This document shows, piece after piece, positions 8,815 through 20,607 of a DNA stretch of 64,000 bases (the first letter of the stretch is position 1; each line of letters starts with the position of its first letter). Source of the stretch: Bactrocera neohumeralis (taxonomy: Eukaryota > Arthropoda > Insecta > Diptera > Tephritidae); contig NC_065923.1 of assembly GCF_024586455.1 (NCBI RefSeq), positions 53,537,237 to 53,601,236 on the forward strand, in the 5' to 3' direction. Under the pieces are notes generated by a model. That model ran no database searches. It was given only the letters and a program-made list of their open reading frames with translations, and was not told the DNA's origin. The translations under genes were made by a program, and so were the position numbers.

Positions 8815-11065
8815 AGTTAGAGAATGATTAGAGAACGAGTCGAACTCTAATATATTTCTCTAAGGTAGAACGTTAGAAAACTATAAGAAAAACTGTCGAG
8901 AACTATAGCATTCTCTACAAAAAGGGGACTTAGTGCTCGATATCGAGAAAAATATTAGTCATCTAATCGTATTCCAAGGTTGAATTCTAATTGGATTCTA
9001 ATGTTGATTTTTGATTGTTTTGGAGCTATTATTGGATTTCGTTTATTAAAAAAACTTTTTTTTTTTTCAAATTAAAACAGTTTTATTTCATATTGCCTCA
9101 TTTTTCATTGCATTAATATTAATATAGTTGTGTGTAAAAAGTCGAACACAAAAGTCTTTATATTAAATTCTAGTAAATTAATTAAAATTATAAATTCAAA
9201 TTCAAACACAAAAATATTCGTAAAAAAATTAAAATGAGATAACATTATGTTCTTTTAAGTTAAATTTTTACGTTTTTGTTTTTTTGGAGTCGTATGCCTT
9301 TTCTTCATGTAGCGTCCTTTAGCATGCTGGAAGAAGACTATAGACGTGCGCTCAAAATCTATATCTGTCGCATGAGGGAATTTAGACGAAAATGTACCTA
9401 AAACAAAATAATTAGTTTTGTAAAATTTCGGAATTGAGAAGAACTATACTTTTTAAGGCAGCTGTTACACTTAAGGGTCTCACAGCCATTTTAGCCTTCG
9501 TACCCTTCCAACACAAATTCTGCGCAACACTATCGGTAAAAATTTGGCGCCAAGCATTTTTTACGAACTTGTGGCCAGATACTGTGAACAATTCCTCCTT
9601 CTGGAAAGATATGCATTGACGTCAAGTTTAACAATTTAGATAGTCTGTTGGTTAATAAAAATATTACCAGTTCATTAAATTTGCTGGAATGCTACTGTAT
9701 ATCCTTTTCAAAATTTTGAAATTGTTCCAAGTTATCAAATGGAACTTTCAGGAGCAGCTCACTTCGTGATTTGTGGCTTGTCTTTGTAGTCTGCTTTGTT
9801 TCTTGCAAAATTCGTGTCAGGGCCCTCTTTAAGGATTTTTGATGCATGTAATCCAAAGCAAACGATTTAACAATATCTATTGGAAGCTTTTCAATTACCA
9901 TCGGTGCTAAAATTACATGATGGGCTCTATCAACACGAGCACGAAAATCGGTATCAGTTCGAGGAAGACTATTTTCTTTAACAAAAATTATTTTGTGATT
10001 TTTAGACTGGCCTTTCTGTATGCATTTAGGACAACACGAATATCCACAATGACCTTTGAAACCAAGGATGAACGCACGCGCAGGTGCGTCACATATAAAA
10101 GCTCGACAATTTACAGAGTAATGTTTTTCGTTAAAAAATATTCCATTTTCCATTAAAATAACTAGTTCATCTACAAATTTTGTAAGAAATTCGTTTGCGC
10201 TTGCTGACTTGCTATTCCCACAATACACTCCAATAACCTTCACATCGTCCCACCTATTTACATTAATTAGAATTGGCCACACCTGAAGGTTAGAACTTTT
10301 TGCCAGTGGAAGCCCATCAATATTAAAGTTTAAGTCCAACCGGGTATCATTGAAGTCATTCTGATTTAAAAAATCGGTCAAAGCACTTTTAACGCCGTAA
10401 TGAACATATTCTCCCGATATCATTGTTACTTTAGGTATCTCTTTTGGTGTATTTCTTAAAGTTCTAGAACATAACGGAAGTCCTGAAACATTCTTTCCTA
10501 AAATTTTCAATAAGTCGTCCGTCGCAGAAGTCGTAATATTATGTTTAATTGTCCATTCGGTTAAGTCCTGTGGCAAACTTGAATTTTCACCATCAGAGCA
10601 CTATCTATGTCATCATTTGATTCACTAAACTCCTTTTCGGATTCACTGCCGCTTGAATCACATTCGGCATTGTCACTTCGCAATTCTTTAAGAGCTGGCG
10701 GCGAATCTGCCTCTGACTCAAGTGCATCGTGGGTTTCATTCCTTAACTCACGATAATCAAACAGCATGTCCACAATCTGCTCGCTTTTCCTCTTTAACTG
10801 TTTTTTATACATTTAAAAATTATATTTACCCGTAATTTTGTAATAATAATAACGATATTTCTAAAAAAATTTAAAGCACTTTCTTTTCGCACGTATTATT
10901 TTTATTTGACACTAGGAATGAGCGACTCAGCAGACACTTATTGTATTCGATAACTATCATTTATATCGATAGTGAATTTCGAGTGTTTCTCTAATCATTC
11001 TATAATCAAATTCTAATGTTGTTCTCTAAGCTTGAATTCGATTCGAGAAACATTAGAAAACTATA
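8815..11065 (-). mobile_element. Degraded DNA transposon with subterminal repeats
   Basis: The segment around the transposase-like gene at 9240-10812 is bordered by related sequence in opposite orientation. The left side carries 'gaatgattagagaacgag' (8822-8839); the right side (about 10984-11001) reads 'gaatgattagagaaacact' on the reverse strand. Both sides also have many short TTCTAAT/ATTAGAA repeats. The right end stops where a truncated mariner begins (about 11066), so the terminus there may be lost. Exact ends and target duplication could not be fixed. Superfamily is uncertain; EnSpm/CACTA-like is my best guess. Confidence 0.55.
9240..10812 (-). pseudogene. Transposase-like gene with DUF4806-like tail, frameshifted
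   Basis: Minus-strand frames in order: 10812-10561, a Lys/Asp/Ser-rich leader starting MYKKQLKRKSEQIVDML; then 10576-9692 (294 codons), with FNIDGLPLAKSSNLQVWPIL, VYCGNSKSASANEFLTKFVD, AFICDAPARAFILGFKGHCG with YSCCPKC, and LPIDIVKSFALDYMHQ. The block pattern (DGLPL, CDAPARAF, KGH-GY-C-KC, LDYMH) is that of widespread insect and cnidarian transposon proteins, sometimes grouped with CACTA/Tnp2-like transposases. A later block near 9620-9434 (KEELFTVSGHKFVKNAWRQI, then LCWKGTKAKMAV) resembles the DUF4806 domain often found with them, reached across a possible intron ending in tttccag (about 9600). The overlap of the first two frames implies one frameshift and a stop at 9692 a second lesion, so it is a pseudogene. 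Confidence 0.7.
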
Positions 11066-11625
11066 TTAGAATTCACAGTCAGAAGTTTTACTGGCATCGT
11101 TGGAATATCTGAAGACTCAGTAAAACAGACAATCGGCCAAATATCGTGGAAAAGGCGAGCCGATGCAGAAAGCAGATACAAATTAAGGTTATGTTGGCAG
11201 TTTCTTCGATTATCGAGTTGTGGTGCACTCTGAATTTCTTCCGAAAGGCTAAATATCATCAAGGAATACTATTTGCGATAAGCTATTCTTTAAAAGAGTC
11301 TGAAATTATGGGCCGAACTCTTGGTTTTTGCACCACAATAATGTACAGTCGGACACTGCGACGATTCTTTGTGAGGTTTTCACCAAATTTTCAACCAATA
11401 TCGGGCCACAACCACCGTATTCACCTGACTTAACTCCATGTGACTTCTGGCTATTCAGCAAACACAAAGGACCGTCAATTGAGGACATTAAACATGAATA
11501 GTTACGCTCATTAAAGGCTATTCCGGAAATTGACTTTAGCAGCTCTTTCAATGATTAGAGAAAACGTTGGCACAAGTGTATTAGCACCAAGGAAGATTAC
11601 GTTGAAGGTACCATCTAAAATTTGA
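11066..11625 (+). mobile_element. Truncated mariner transposase remnant
   Basis: Plus-strand reading begins at TVRSFTGIVGISEDSVKQ (about 11071), the second helix-turn-helix region of an insect mariner. It continues through FFDYRVVVHSEFLPKG, WFLHHNNVQSDTATI, PPYSPDLTPCDFWLFSK and LKAIPEID to RWHKCISTKEDYVEG. The N-terminal third is missing, cut where the upstream transposon ends. HHDNAPSH-type catalytic sequence has become HHNNVQSD, losing the second catalytic Asp, and stops and frameshifts are present. It belongs with the similar copies at 26380-27050 and 53440-54560. Confidence 0.8.
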
Positions 11626-11629
11626 TTTC

Positions 11630-13815
11630 GTAACAAACGTCTTGGTACACCGAGTAAGAAAAATATTAAAAGAACTTACCAGAACAAAAGAGTTATGCAT
11701 TCTAAATTAAGGAAAATTGATCCAACACAATAAAACTAATTTAGAAAATCAAAAACTTTGCTCTTCTCACAATTACCAAGGAATTCTGTAATTACATGTA
11801 ATAATAGTTCTCATCAAATAGTTCGTGAGCCAACTTTTGGAATTTTTGATACCTTCATTATCGTCGCATATACATATGTACATATGCCGTTATTAAGTGA
11901 TGTATATGTATAATTGCATGCGCACACAGATTTAGTGAGTCATGACTGCGACACGTGCTAAGGAATTTGCTCTCCTCAACTTAACTAACCGCACTATTGC
12001 TACTTTGTGGTATTTACTTAGTACATTAGGGTTAGGCATGCCAACAACAATTTTCCCTTCTGAACTATGTCAAGTCTTTATTTATTTATTGGGGTGTGTA
12101 TTCGAGATGACCAATATTACAAATGACCTTGCAGGCTGTCAGAAGTAATAAAGACTTGTCACAACTGTATGTGTGTGAATAAAGTTAAGGAAGTATGTAA
12201 GTATGTAAGTGGATCTACTATGTACGTAATATGTACATGTGTGTAGGTTTGATCGAAGATACAAACTTAATAGTTTCTGATAAAGACGAACATACAAAGC
12301 TCCCAAATACAGTTAATAATGGATATAAAGATATAAGGAATGTATATACATATGCATATGTATGTATTATATCACATATGTATATAAAACACCCAGAACT
12401 AAAGACATTTGTATGATGAGTGACAGCGAAGGAATAATAAGAGCGCTAAACATTTGACATGCCTTTCTCCGAGATATTCTTTGGGGTTTCGCTTTGGCAA
12501 TCCGCAAATTATTTCAAGCTGATTATGTAATCAAAACACAAACTAGGCAAATGCATATGGCAGAAACGCAATGATGACAACTACAACTACCATTGTAACA
12601 CCAAGAACTTTTGACAAGCTGTCCAGTCTTTGGATTTTGTTTTACGTACAGTACATTAACACAAATATTGCTACAAATGACCAACAAGGTCTTCCACCCG
12701 GCAGATGAAGTGAGTTTTTATAAATGGAGATTGTTTACAGTGTATTCCTAAACTTGGCAGCCAATCACAGAAGCGATCTGGGTTAAGCACTGCTAATGAA
12801 TTAATTTAGAATGAAAACCATTAAATGAAGGGAACCGTGTCAAAGTTGCTACTAGTTACATATTTGGTAATGGAAATTAAAAGATGAACTTATACGAAGA
12901 AAGTTTTAGGAAACACTTTTAAGGCATAGTGTATAACAGTTTATTCCGCCCAATTATATGTTTTGAGATTGTTAATTTAATTAGAAAATTAAGTAATTGC
13001 CTCCGTCAATCAGAGCTGAATAAACTTTAGTTATTAACTCCATTATAACTTCCATTTATAAGACTCCAGTGAAAAATATGGGCAAACTGAACTATAGATT
13101 ACATACATATAAATTTGTGGTCTGTAGGGTTATTATAAAAATAAAAATTGTGGTATTATGTATTAAGAACCATCAACTTATTTTGAAGGTATGCATGAAG
13201 GTATGTTGGGTCATAATAGCCATTTCTTCACAAATACACACCTTTCCTTTTAAGGGCAAGTCCCGCCAAGTTTTCGGCCGTTATAAAAATTAAACTATAA
13301 TACGTATTATAATAATGCATATTTGGTCACCTTTTATTCACACAAGCCATTAAACAGTCCGGTTTTTGGTCAATAGCAGCATGCACAGTTTCAATTATTA
13401 TTGACGACGCTGTTCGAACGAAAGATTTTCTGAAACTCTCCAAATTTCTGTGTGGTATTCGACAAGTCATATTCTTCAACTCTCACAAATAATGGACTAA
13501 AATGTAGACTTCCAGATGGTCAATCACCAGTTGTTGTTGTTTCCTGGTGTGCTTGAGCTGAATCTCTCTGGAAGATTCAATGCTCTCCATCGAAGAGAGT
13601 ATTGATAAATTGTTTTGTCTCGCCTTTCAAATCTGCTAAGCTTTTTCGAAATCGGTGGCTTCTTTCTTTTCTGACAACCCCCAAAAGTTAGAAGGGCATT
13701 GACATCAGAGCAATCCAAGAGCCCAGCAGTAAATCGTGTTCGAGGAGGAAGGTATGTCGAACCACTCCTGGATTTTCTTCAACATTCGCGGGTACTCTCC
13801 AACAATATAGAAACC
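11630..13815. other. No gene seen; short microsatellite patches
   Basis: Contains ATGT/TATG-type tandem patches (11870-11900, 12185-12240, 12340-12390). A possible mini-exon at 12652-12709 is discussed among the rejected items. Nothing else is supported. Confidence 0.35.
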
Positions 13816-13819
13816 CCAA

Positions 13820-14520
13820 AAAAACAGCGTGGAATAAGTTTACCAAGAAAGTAACCAAAATCTTAGGACAAGTAGGTTTAGGAATACCATCAGTAATGCA
13901 GAGGTGAAAAAGTTAGAAAAGATCTTTACCACGTTAACTTTTAAAAACGTAAGAATCCAATATAGAAAAGCTTTCTATGAAGTATTACAAAAAGTTAGGA
14001 AAGCAAAGGCAGACTTCCAGCAATCTTTCAGCATATCGTTAAAAGGCTGCATAGAATCAGCTGGACTGAGTAAGTTACTGTCTAAGGAATACATCAATAT
14101 ATTTTATTTAAGACAAGGGTTGGAATCTGGACCTCCCCTACTGAATAATCTCTAGAGGAACTTCTGGAAATATTTTTCTCTGCTAGTCAGCAAACCGCTG
14201 TGGAGATACAACCTGACATTATTGAAAATATTAGCAAGAAGATACATTATATACCCAATAAACAGCCCATTTCAACTTAAAGCAGCGGCTGCGAATGGGA
14301 TTATTTCCATAAAGCTACAGAAATTAAAATAACTCATGGTTCTGAAGCTAAAATATATATATAAGGCAGCATCCAACTATCTTACATCACAAAAAGCTGG
14401 AAAAGAGTCAAAGTGGTGTTTCTCTCTAAACAAGGCGAAAGATACTTGATATCCTAAAAGATGTTAAGCCCATAAGCTTCACCTCATTCATGCTAAATGT
14501 TCTAGAAATCGAATGCACTT
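13820..14520 (+). pseudogene. Old LINE reverse-transcriptase fragment
   Basis: A run of broken frames reads like the linker and first RT blocks of a non-LTR element. QYRKAFYEVLQKVRKAKADF lies near 13960-14020. Near 14395-14510 SWKRVKVVFLSKQGERYLIS is followed after a frameshift by LKDVKPISFTSFMLNVLEI, which matches the RT block usually seen as KVVFIPKAG then RPISL-SF-LK-LE. The YxDD block is not found, so the copy is truncated. The clade cannot be fixed from this piece. Confidence 0.55.
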
Positions 14521-14524
14521 ACAA

Positions 14525-17340
14525 ATAAGATCTATCCTTGCGGATACCTTATTGTATACGCAACATGCATACTTGTATATAAAGGGTCGATTAATTATTC
14601 AATACCTTCAGCACACATAAGCCGCCGCCCTCCGCGATTTCCTGTACCGAATTACAGTTTTATTTCTTAATTTATTACTTAGTTGTGACACTTTATAAGT
14701 CTTCGATTAATGGCGTTTTGTGGGAGAAGCAATGGTAAGATGCCGTCCATCTGCAATAGCAATTTTAACCCAAGCTATCGCTTGCACGAAGGGACGGATA
14801 GCCAGATAGAATTCGACTCGTCTCGCCTTTCAGATCATTAATGGTATGTATGTATGTATATATGTATAACACCATTTCTATCTCCATTAGTTTTAGGTCT
14901 ATTAGTTTAGGTAATAAAATAAGGCGAGCAAATGTTTTACACTCTGTAGTGAAAGACGTTGGAAGAATATAACAATGACACTTTTCTTTTGAATATATAG
15001 CAAGACTTGGTCCGGTCTTTTAGAAAAGCCAAATTAGTAATAATTTGTGTATGAGACTAAGGATAAGCCCTAACCGATAGCATTTCTTCACAAAATGTTG
15101 CTAGGGAGATACCCAGTTCATTTAAAATACGTGAAGTTTAAGATAGATATAGATTCGCGTTTGCTCCGATTATATAATACCGAACTGTCGTAATATCGAT
15201 CATGGTAGACTGTGGTGTCTTCAGAAGCCTTCGGAATAGCTTCAAATTATGGTGAAGACGGCAGATGAGTTGAAGAGAAAAGTTTTCATATAATATATCA
15301 TCTCATATTTCATATAATATATCTTTCACCAAGTAAATAACGGTTCTTAATTTAAAACGATATTTTTGAGTTCATTAGGTATAAACGTCGGATATTTGTG
15401 TGACGTTGCCGTCGATAAAACCTAAAAAAAAGTTCGTGAGAGTAAAACATAATTGGTCGCAAATATTGAATTATTGGAAAAGTTTGTAGCTGCGTTCGTC
15501 TTTCCGATAAGCTTCTCGCTATGGAAAAGCTTCGTAAAATACCATAGTACCTCGGAGGAGGCTCAATTAAAATGTGCCCACCTGAGAACTTTTGGAAAAA
15601 AATATGATTAACAATTTTTATTGTTATTTTCGAAAAATAGCTTTATTATTTTATTTTGAATGCATTGTTTTTTCATTAAAACTATTACCAATAAAATCCT
15701 TTAGCATACAAGATCCAGGGCGAACTAATCTACATACATGTTCATATATTTTACAAACTGACCGATCAAAATTAAGTCCGCGCATAGACAACTTTTTTAT
15801 TTGAGAAGATATCTACACGACATATGGCATGAATTATTGTCAAAGCCACTACAACAAACTAAATATATATATAAAGATCTTGGGTTAGAAGAAATGTTCA
15901 GAGAAGATTTAGATTTTTGCTGAAGGAAGCTCTGTGAGAATAAATGTTTCACACTATAATGTCATACAGAATTAACAAGAAATACAACCTAGCAATAGAG
16001 AACTATGAGATTTAACCATTAACGATTTGATCTTGTATATATATATATATATGTATATCTCCTACGTTTATATATACTATATACTTTCAACTGACTTAAA
16101 AATAAAGTATTCTTCTTTGAAGCTTAAATGCTGAAGGAGTTCGATTATTGCTTGTTTGCTAACTGTATTTGCGCTTCCACTATTTCTCTTCCTGTTACCG
16201 TTACTAACTCACTACAAAAAGTGAAGTTTATGAACCCAATTTAATATTATCTTTAAATAGAGTGCTGAAAACATTCATGTGTAAATAAAAAACTCTACAA
16301 AAAGAGAAATATCATAGTTTAGGCAGCCACTGAAGTAATCGCGTAAATGGCACATGGAGTCCCCATCCATCTACTCTCTTAAAAATACCCAGTCCTACAA
16401 GTTAACCTTTCTCTTTGCGGACTTTATCCATTTTTTCTTTGGTTTATACTTATTGCACAACTGAGCTGGTCATTCCCTTATTCCCTGCTGCAAGGTAGAG
16501 TAGTTGAAGGCAGAAGGGGAAAAAATGGCGCGTGTGTCATCCCTATCAAACACACACACCCTCACAAGCATATGTACTTGCTAGAGGCAATGAAATAGTA
16601 ATTTACTCGTTTGTTCACACATTACACCAACAACGTTCCAAACACCATTGCACACACGCACACACGCGCCCGTTCGCCCAAATAAGCAAACACTCAATGA
16701 TAGCCTTGTTTTCTTTGTCCGCCTTTGCCTTCTCTCCCATTGCTTCAGAAGGTCCGATATTTACTGTTTTTCCTTATTTTGTTCGCCTTTATGGTTGTTT
16801 CTGTTATATATTTGACAATTATATGGGCAGTGGGGCGGTTGTATAACTGTTCGCACAGTTGGCCAGCTAGCTGCTTGGCCGGCTCCCTGCGAGCTTTGAA
16901 GAGAGATTACAAAAAAGGAAAATAAAAATAAATGAAAGGAAATAAGTGCGTGGCTTTTGGAATGTCAGCAAATGAAAATCTTATTTCGTTTGTAAATGAA
17001 AAAGAAATTGGACGGCAAAGCTCTCGGACTTAACATAAAACTACTGACAGTTCGCATGGCTTTCTTGTTTGAAATTAAATTGCTTCGGTTAAGGAAATGG
17101 CCGAATGCTTCTAGGGCGCAAATACAAAATGAACAGCTAAGCCTGGCCTGAGCGTTTTGATTATAATTTGACATGACGAAGTCTGCTGTCTTCCTTTGAC
17201 CTGGCCTGCTTATTTTAATTTAAAAATTTCGTGTTTTTTAGTCAATTTTAAAACAAGATTTAAAGTCATTTATGGAAATTCATTTGTATCAGTTATTAAA
17301 TTTTTAATGAGATTCGTAAAGCTGTTCTTTCAATAGCTTT
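14525..17340. other. Intergenic or intronic, no gene seen
   Basis: AT-rich with simple repeats: TATG patch near 14840-14870, TA tract at 16038-16054 and a CA-rich zone at 16545-16680. No homologous coding segment or convincing exon recognised. Confidence 0.35.
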
Positions 17341-17344
17341 GAAA

Positions 17345-18210
17345 CATGCCTTATAATGAGATAGTATCAACAATTGGACCATCTGAATGAAGCAGCAGCT
17401 CATAAGCCGCCAGCTTTGGTCAAAAGGAGAGGATTGTGCTCCATTAAGATATCACAAATATCGAGAGTGATTCGCCAGAAGCTTCCGCAAATTGATTGGC
17501 AGATTCTTATAGCATTGACAGACGGCAACGATAATCTGGATTAACTTAATTAATCCGGATTAATTCAGGAGTTAGTGAAAATAGCTCCGTTGTTAACTCC
17601 CATTTAACCCTCACAATTTTAGAGAGTTAGCTGCATTTTCGTTGGCAACATTATTAAAAATGGCCAATTTTAATCTATTGTGAATGAAAAACAAGCAACA
17701 CTGACAGCTGTTTTCAAATTTACAATAATAAAACAAGAAGTTTTATGTTATGATGCAGTTTTAAAAATAACGTGTGGATATCTTATTGTAATAAAAAATG
17801 TTTTTTTTTTTGTATAAAAATGATAATCAGTTGCTTACGAGAGTTTCAAACTCCCATAGCTGGTGTCTGTCAGCCACAAATTTGGATCTGAGCAGTTAAT
17901 CCGTATTAACGCTGCCGTCTGTCAAGGCTATTATATGCACCCATCTTATAGTCTCGACGTAGTACCAAGTATTTACTTCCTACTCCGTCGTAAGCCGGAT
18001 GATATTTCCTGTGAAAAATTCGCTTGTGAAACTCGATTGTACCATTTCTTTGCCAATGAAAATGAGGACTAGGATGAAAGAAGCTTCAAAGTTCAAATAA
18101 GTTATCGAACAAAATGGTTAATCTTGTTCGGATCATTTAAACTATGAGAAATAAAACATTTTATGAAGTAGTAATAAATTTCTCTGAATTCTCTTTTTGA
18201 CGAACCTTGT
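17345..18210 (+). mobile_element. Mariner remnant split by a MITE
   Basis: Before the insertion the plus strand reads QQLDHLNEAAAHKPPALVKR then IRQKLPQIDWQILI (to about 17510). After it the reading resumes with MHPSYSLDVVPSIYFLLRRK, FACETRLYHFFANENED and VIEQNG-like sequence (17937-18110). This is the mariner block order QLDRL-RPALV, RQKL-WEVL, then HPPYSPDLAPSDYFLFR, and the protein sequence is continuous across the gap. The catalytic HHDNARPH has decayed to CSIKISQ, and the N-terminal half is absent. It belongs to a different subfamily from the copies at 11066 and 26380. Confidence 0.75.
17511..17929. mobile_element. MITE, about 419 bp, inserted in the mariner
   Basis: Terminal inverted repeats: the left end reads agcattgacagacggcaacg and the right end, reverse-complemented, agccttgacagacggcagcg. 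Similarity continues for about 15 bp more (gataatctggattaact against ttaatacggattaact). The flanks are attcttat (17503-17510) and attatat (17930-17936), a diverged 7-8 bp target duplication. Removing the element restores the mariner reading. The interior has no transposase. The duplication length would fit hAT-type elements, but the terminus is not one I know. Confidence 0.75.
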
Positions 18211-18249
18211 TCTTGAAATAATTTTCTCTGGTTTTTAAAGAAACTAATA

Positions 18250-18475
18250 CGTCACCACAAAGGTGATCTAGTGACCGAGGCCCAGATCATACTTAAATTA
18301 TGGAGGGAACACTTCTCCAGCCTGCTGAATGGCAATGAACGTACAACGCCAGGAGAAGGTGAACCCGATACCCCAATCGATGACGATGGAGCAGACGATC
18401 CATTGCCAGACCATGAAGAAGTTCGAATAGCAATTACCCGTCTGAAGAACAACAAAGCAGCGATATTTTTATGAT
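18250..18475 (+). mobile_element. RTE-like LINE fragment
   Basis: A short plus-strand frame reads LVTEAQIILKLWREHFSSLL, then an acidic segment, then HEEVRIAITRLKNNKAA. This is the segment just before the RT palm in RTE-type elements (W-EHF-LLN, then EV--AI-RLKNNKA-G-DG). It ends abruptly at KAA, before the G-DG block. It is probably from the same class of element whose tail is at 24155-24850, though the two pieces are far apart. Confidence 0.65.
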
Positions 18476-18479
18476 TCAT

Positions 18480-19240
18480 AATATCACTCCTCTCCATCTT
18501 TCTTTTTTCTGGTCGTCAAACCTTCTCTTTCTAACTACTACGATTGCTTGATAACCGATGGTACTTGAGGTAGCGATGCCAATTTGTATAGTACGTTTTC
18601 TATCGAGCTTTTTTTCTATTTGTAAAAAAATATATGCAAAGATGGGAATCTGTTCGAAGACAGCTGGCAAAATTTTTCTTTCCATTTAGATTTATAGTAA
18701 CGCAGTTTTTCTCGACATTCTTATAAATTAGAAGGCAGATGGTGGAAGGAAGCCCACAATTTATTAAAGCTATGATGGATCATGCTCTCCTAGTTGACAG
18801 AAAGTAAAATTCTGCGGTCTTTTAAGGAACTGTAAGAATCTTTATAGCTTCGTGCAAGATTTTAAGTGGTCTAAAATTTATTTGTTCCCTAAATATATAT
18901 GTATATACAAATACCATATTTAATTAAAGTCGTTTGCTTAATTTAGTCCTCAATAAATGTGTACTCAAAATACACATTTATTAATTCCAAATTGAAATAC
19001 CCAATTCATTTGTGTGCACCGAGCTGCCCTCGCTCAAATTGGCTTCATTGACAGCCAGCTCTCTCACCCTGCAGAGCACTTCAGCTTAAAATGTTTAAAT
19101 TGCCTCCAAAGTAGCACTTAGCCATTTAAATTTCGATTTTCACAGCCAGTGGCCACTTAAAATAATTGGTGTGATTATTGTGACTGTGTGTGATTGTGAC
19201 TTTATTATTTTGTTCACTTTTTTCGCAGAAAATTTCAAGC
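18480..19240. other. No gene seen
   Basis: AT-rich. The part from about 19015 becomes less repetitive ('ctgccctcgctcaaattgg') and leads into the exon-like block at 19245-19414. Confidence 0.35.
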
Positions 19241-19244
19241 TCAC

Positions 19245-19414
19245 TTGCCAAGTATTTGTTGTTGCATGCAATTAATTCATCATTAGTGAGTGAGCTGAGA
19301 GTTGTAGGCCCCGCGGGCGACATTCCACGAAAACCACAATTCCACTGAAAATATTTCACTGGCGTCGACTGCGAACTGGGCATTGTCATGCAAATCTTTT
19401 CAATCGGCTTGGGC
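19245..19414 (-). CDS. Possible coding exon (hypothetical)
   Basis: On the minus strand a pyrimidine-rich acceptor (tttttggtatacatttcag) ends at 19415. A 170-base open stretch follows, beginning PKPIEKICMTMPSSQSTPVK and including YFQWNCGFRGMSPAGP and LTNDELIACNNKYLA. It ends at 19245 just before a donor-like GTGAGC. An internal ATG at 19389 could also be a start. Many codons end in G or C, unlike the AT-rich surroundings, which argues for coding. I do not recognise the protein. Against it, the plus strand is also open across much of the block, and no partner exon was found. It is a weak candidate only. Confidence 0.3.
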
Positions 19415-19424
19415 CTGAAATGTA

Positions 19425-20600
19425 TACCAAAAAATGTTATGATGACAAAATGGCTGATAATGCTGGAAATCTACTGTCACCTAAAATCGTACGGGATAGC
19501 CAGCCAGATAATTAAGTTTGGAAAATAATAAACATTTGTTTGTCTCCCTCCAGGGCTTTTCGCTGGTGCCAGCGGCTTGCCTAATTGAAGGCAGTCAACA
19601 AGAGTGGACACACTCATCGGAGCTAAGAGAGCAAAAGGAACGAAAATATGTAACGAAACAAACAGTTACAACAAGAAAAACATCCAAACAAAAACTCAGT
19701 CGCCAGTGTAAAGTAATAATTTAATATTTGATGAAAGCATAAAGTCGCTATAAAAGTGAAGAAAGCAGAATACCACAGCATGACTGCCACAAATCTAGTA
19801 TTTTTGGCATGCACAAGGCGCGCTGAGCTGAGCCAATTGAAACTATGAAGAAATTCATTTAAGACTCACTATTCGATACAACTTTATATACACAGAGATA
19901 TTCGAGGCCGGCCCGTTAAGTACTTAACCTCACCGTCCAATGGTGATGTCATGACTTTGCGACCATTGGATGCAGTTCAATGAAATATAGCAGTAATTCA
20001 GTGAACTGCACCTGCGAACCTACCCTACCGCCCGATGGAAACACTGTCACTTTGTGACCCTCGACGAAATATGAATCCTGCGAACCTATTCCGAAGAGGA
20101 CAATGACTGTCCTATAGGCCAAAAATGAGATGGCTACTCTTTTCTGGGATTCACATACAACGACCACTATGAGAAGAGCTCTACTATGTCGGAATATTTG
20201 GCCGATTCGATGGCGAATTGCACAAAAAAAACGGAAAACTATCCACCATTTTCAACAGATAATTTTGATAGAGATTTGAGATAGATAATCTTAATATTGA
20301 AAAAGTTCCGGTGTCGGTAAAAAATCGAGTCCAAGAAGAGGTATACTACAAGACCTCCAGATAATGGATTAAATAAGTTGGAGGTTCACTGGGTCCGGTG
20401 TAACGAGCTATAAGAAGATTGTGACAAGAATGAATACAATTTTTTAGTTGTTGGTTTTTTTTGGAGGCTAGTACTTATCGGTTCGCCCTCGTATCTGTAC
20501 ATAGCCCACTGAGTAGCACGAAAAGCACAAATTGGTTGGTAAGCAAGTCAAGCAGCAGTTATGAAGTTGAAATTTAGCTGCAGGCAAGTTGTAAGATATA
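19425..20600. other. Mostly unassigned; GC-richer patches
   Basis: A plus-strand stretch from 19553 follows a fair acceptor (gtctccctccag) and stays open to about 19724 (GFSLVPAACLIEGSQQEW onward). It has no donor I trust, so it is not called as an exon. Another GC-richer patch at 19910-20170 has no recognisable content. Confidence 0.3.
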
Positions 20601-20607
20601 CAAAAGT

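Noticed and set aside
12652..12709. 58-base mini-exon between a cag acceptor and GTGAGT
   Set aside because: Too short to judge; frame undecided and neighbours are AT-rich without other exon signals.
19553..19724. Plus-strand exon after ctccctccag
   Set aside because: Acceptor is good, but no trustworthy donor ends it, and it lies next to a minus-strand candidate; the evidence is too thin for both.
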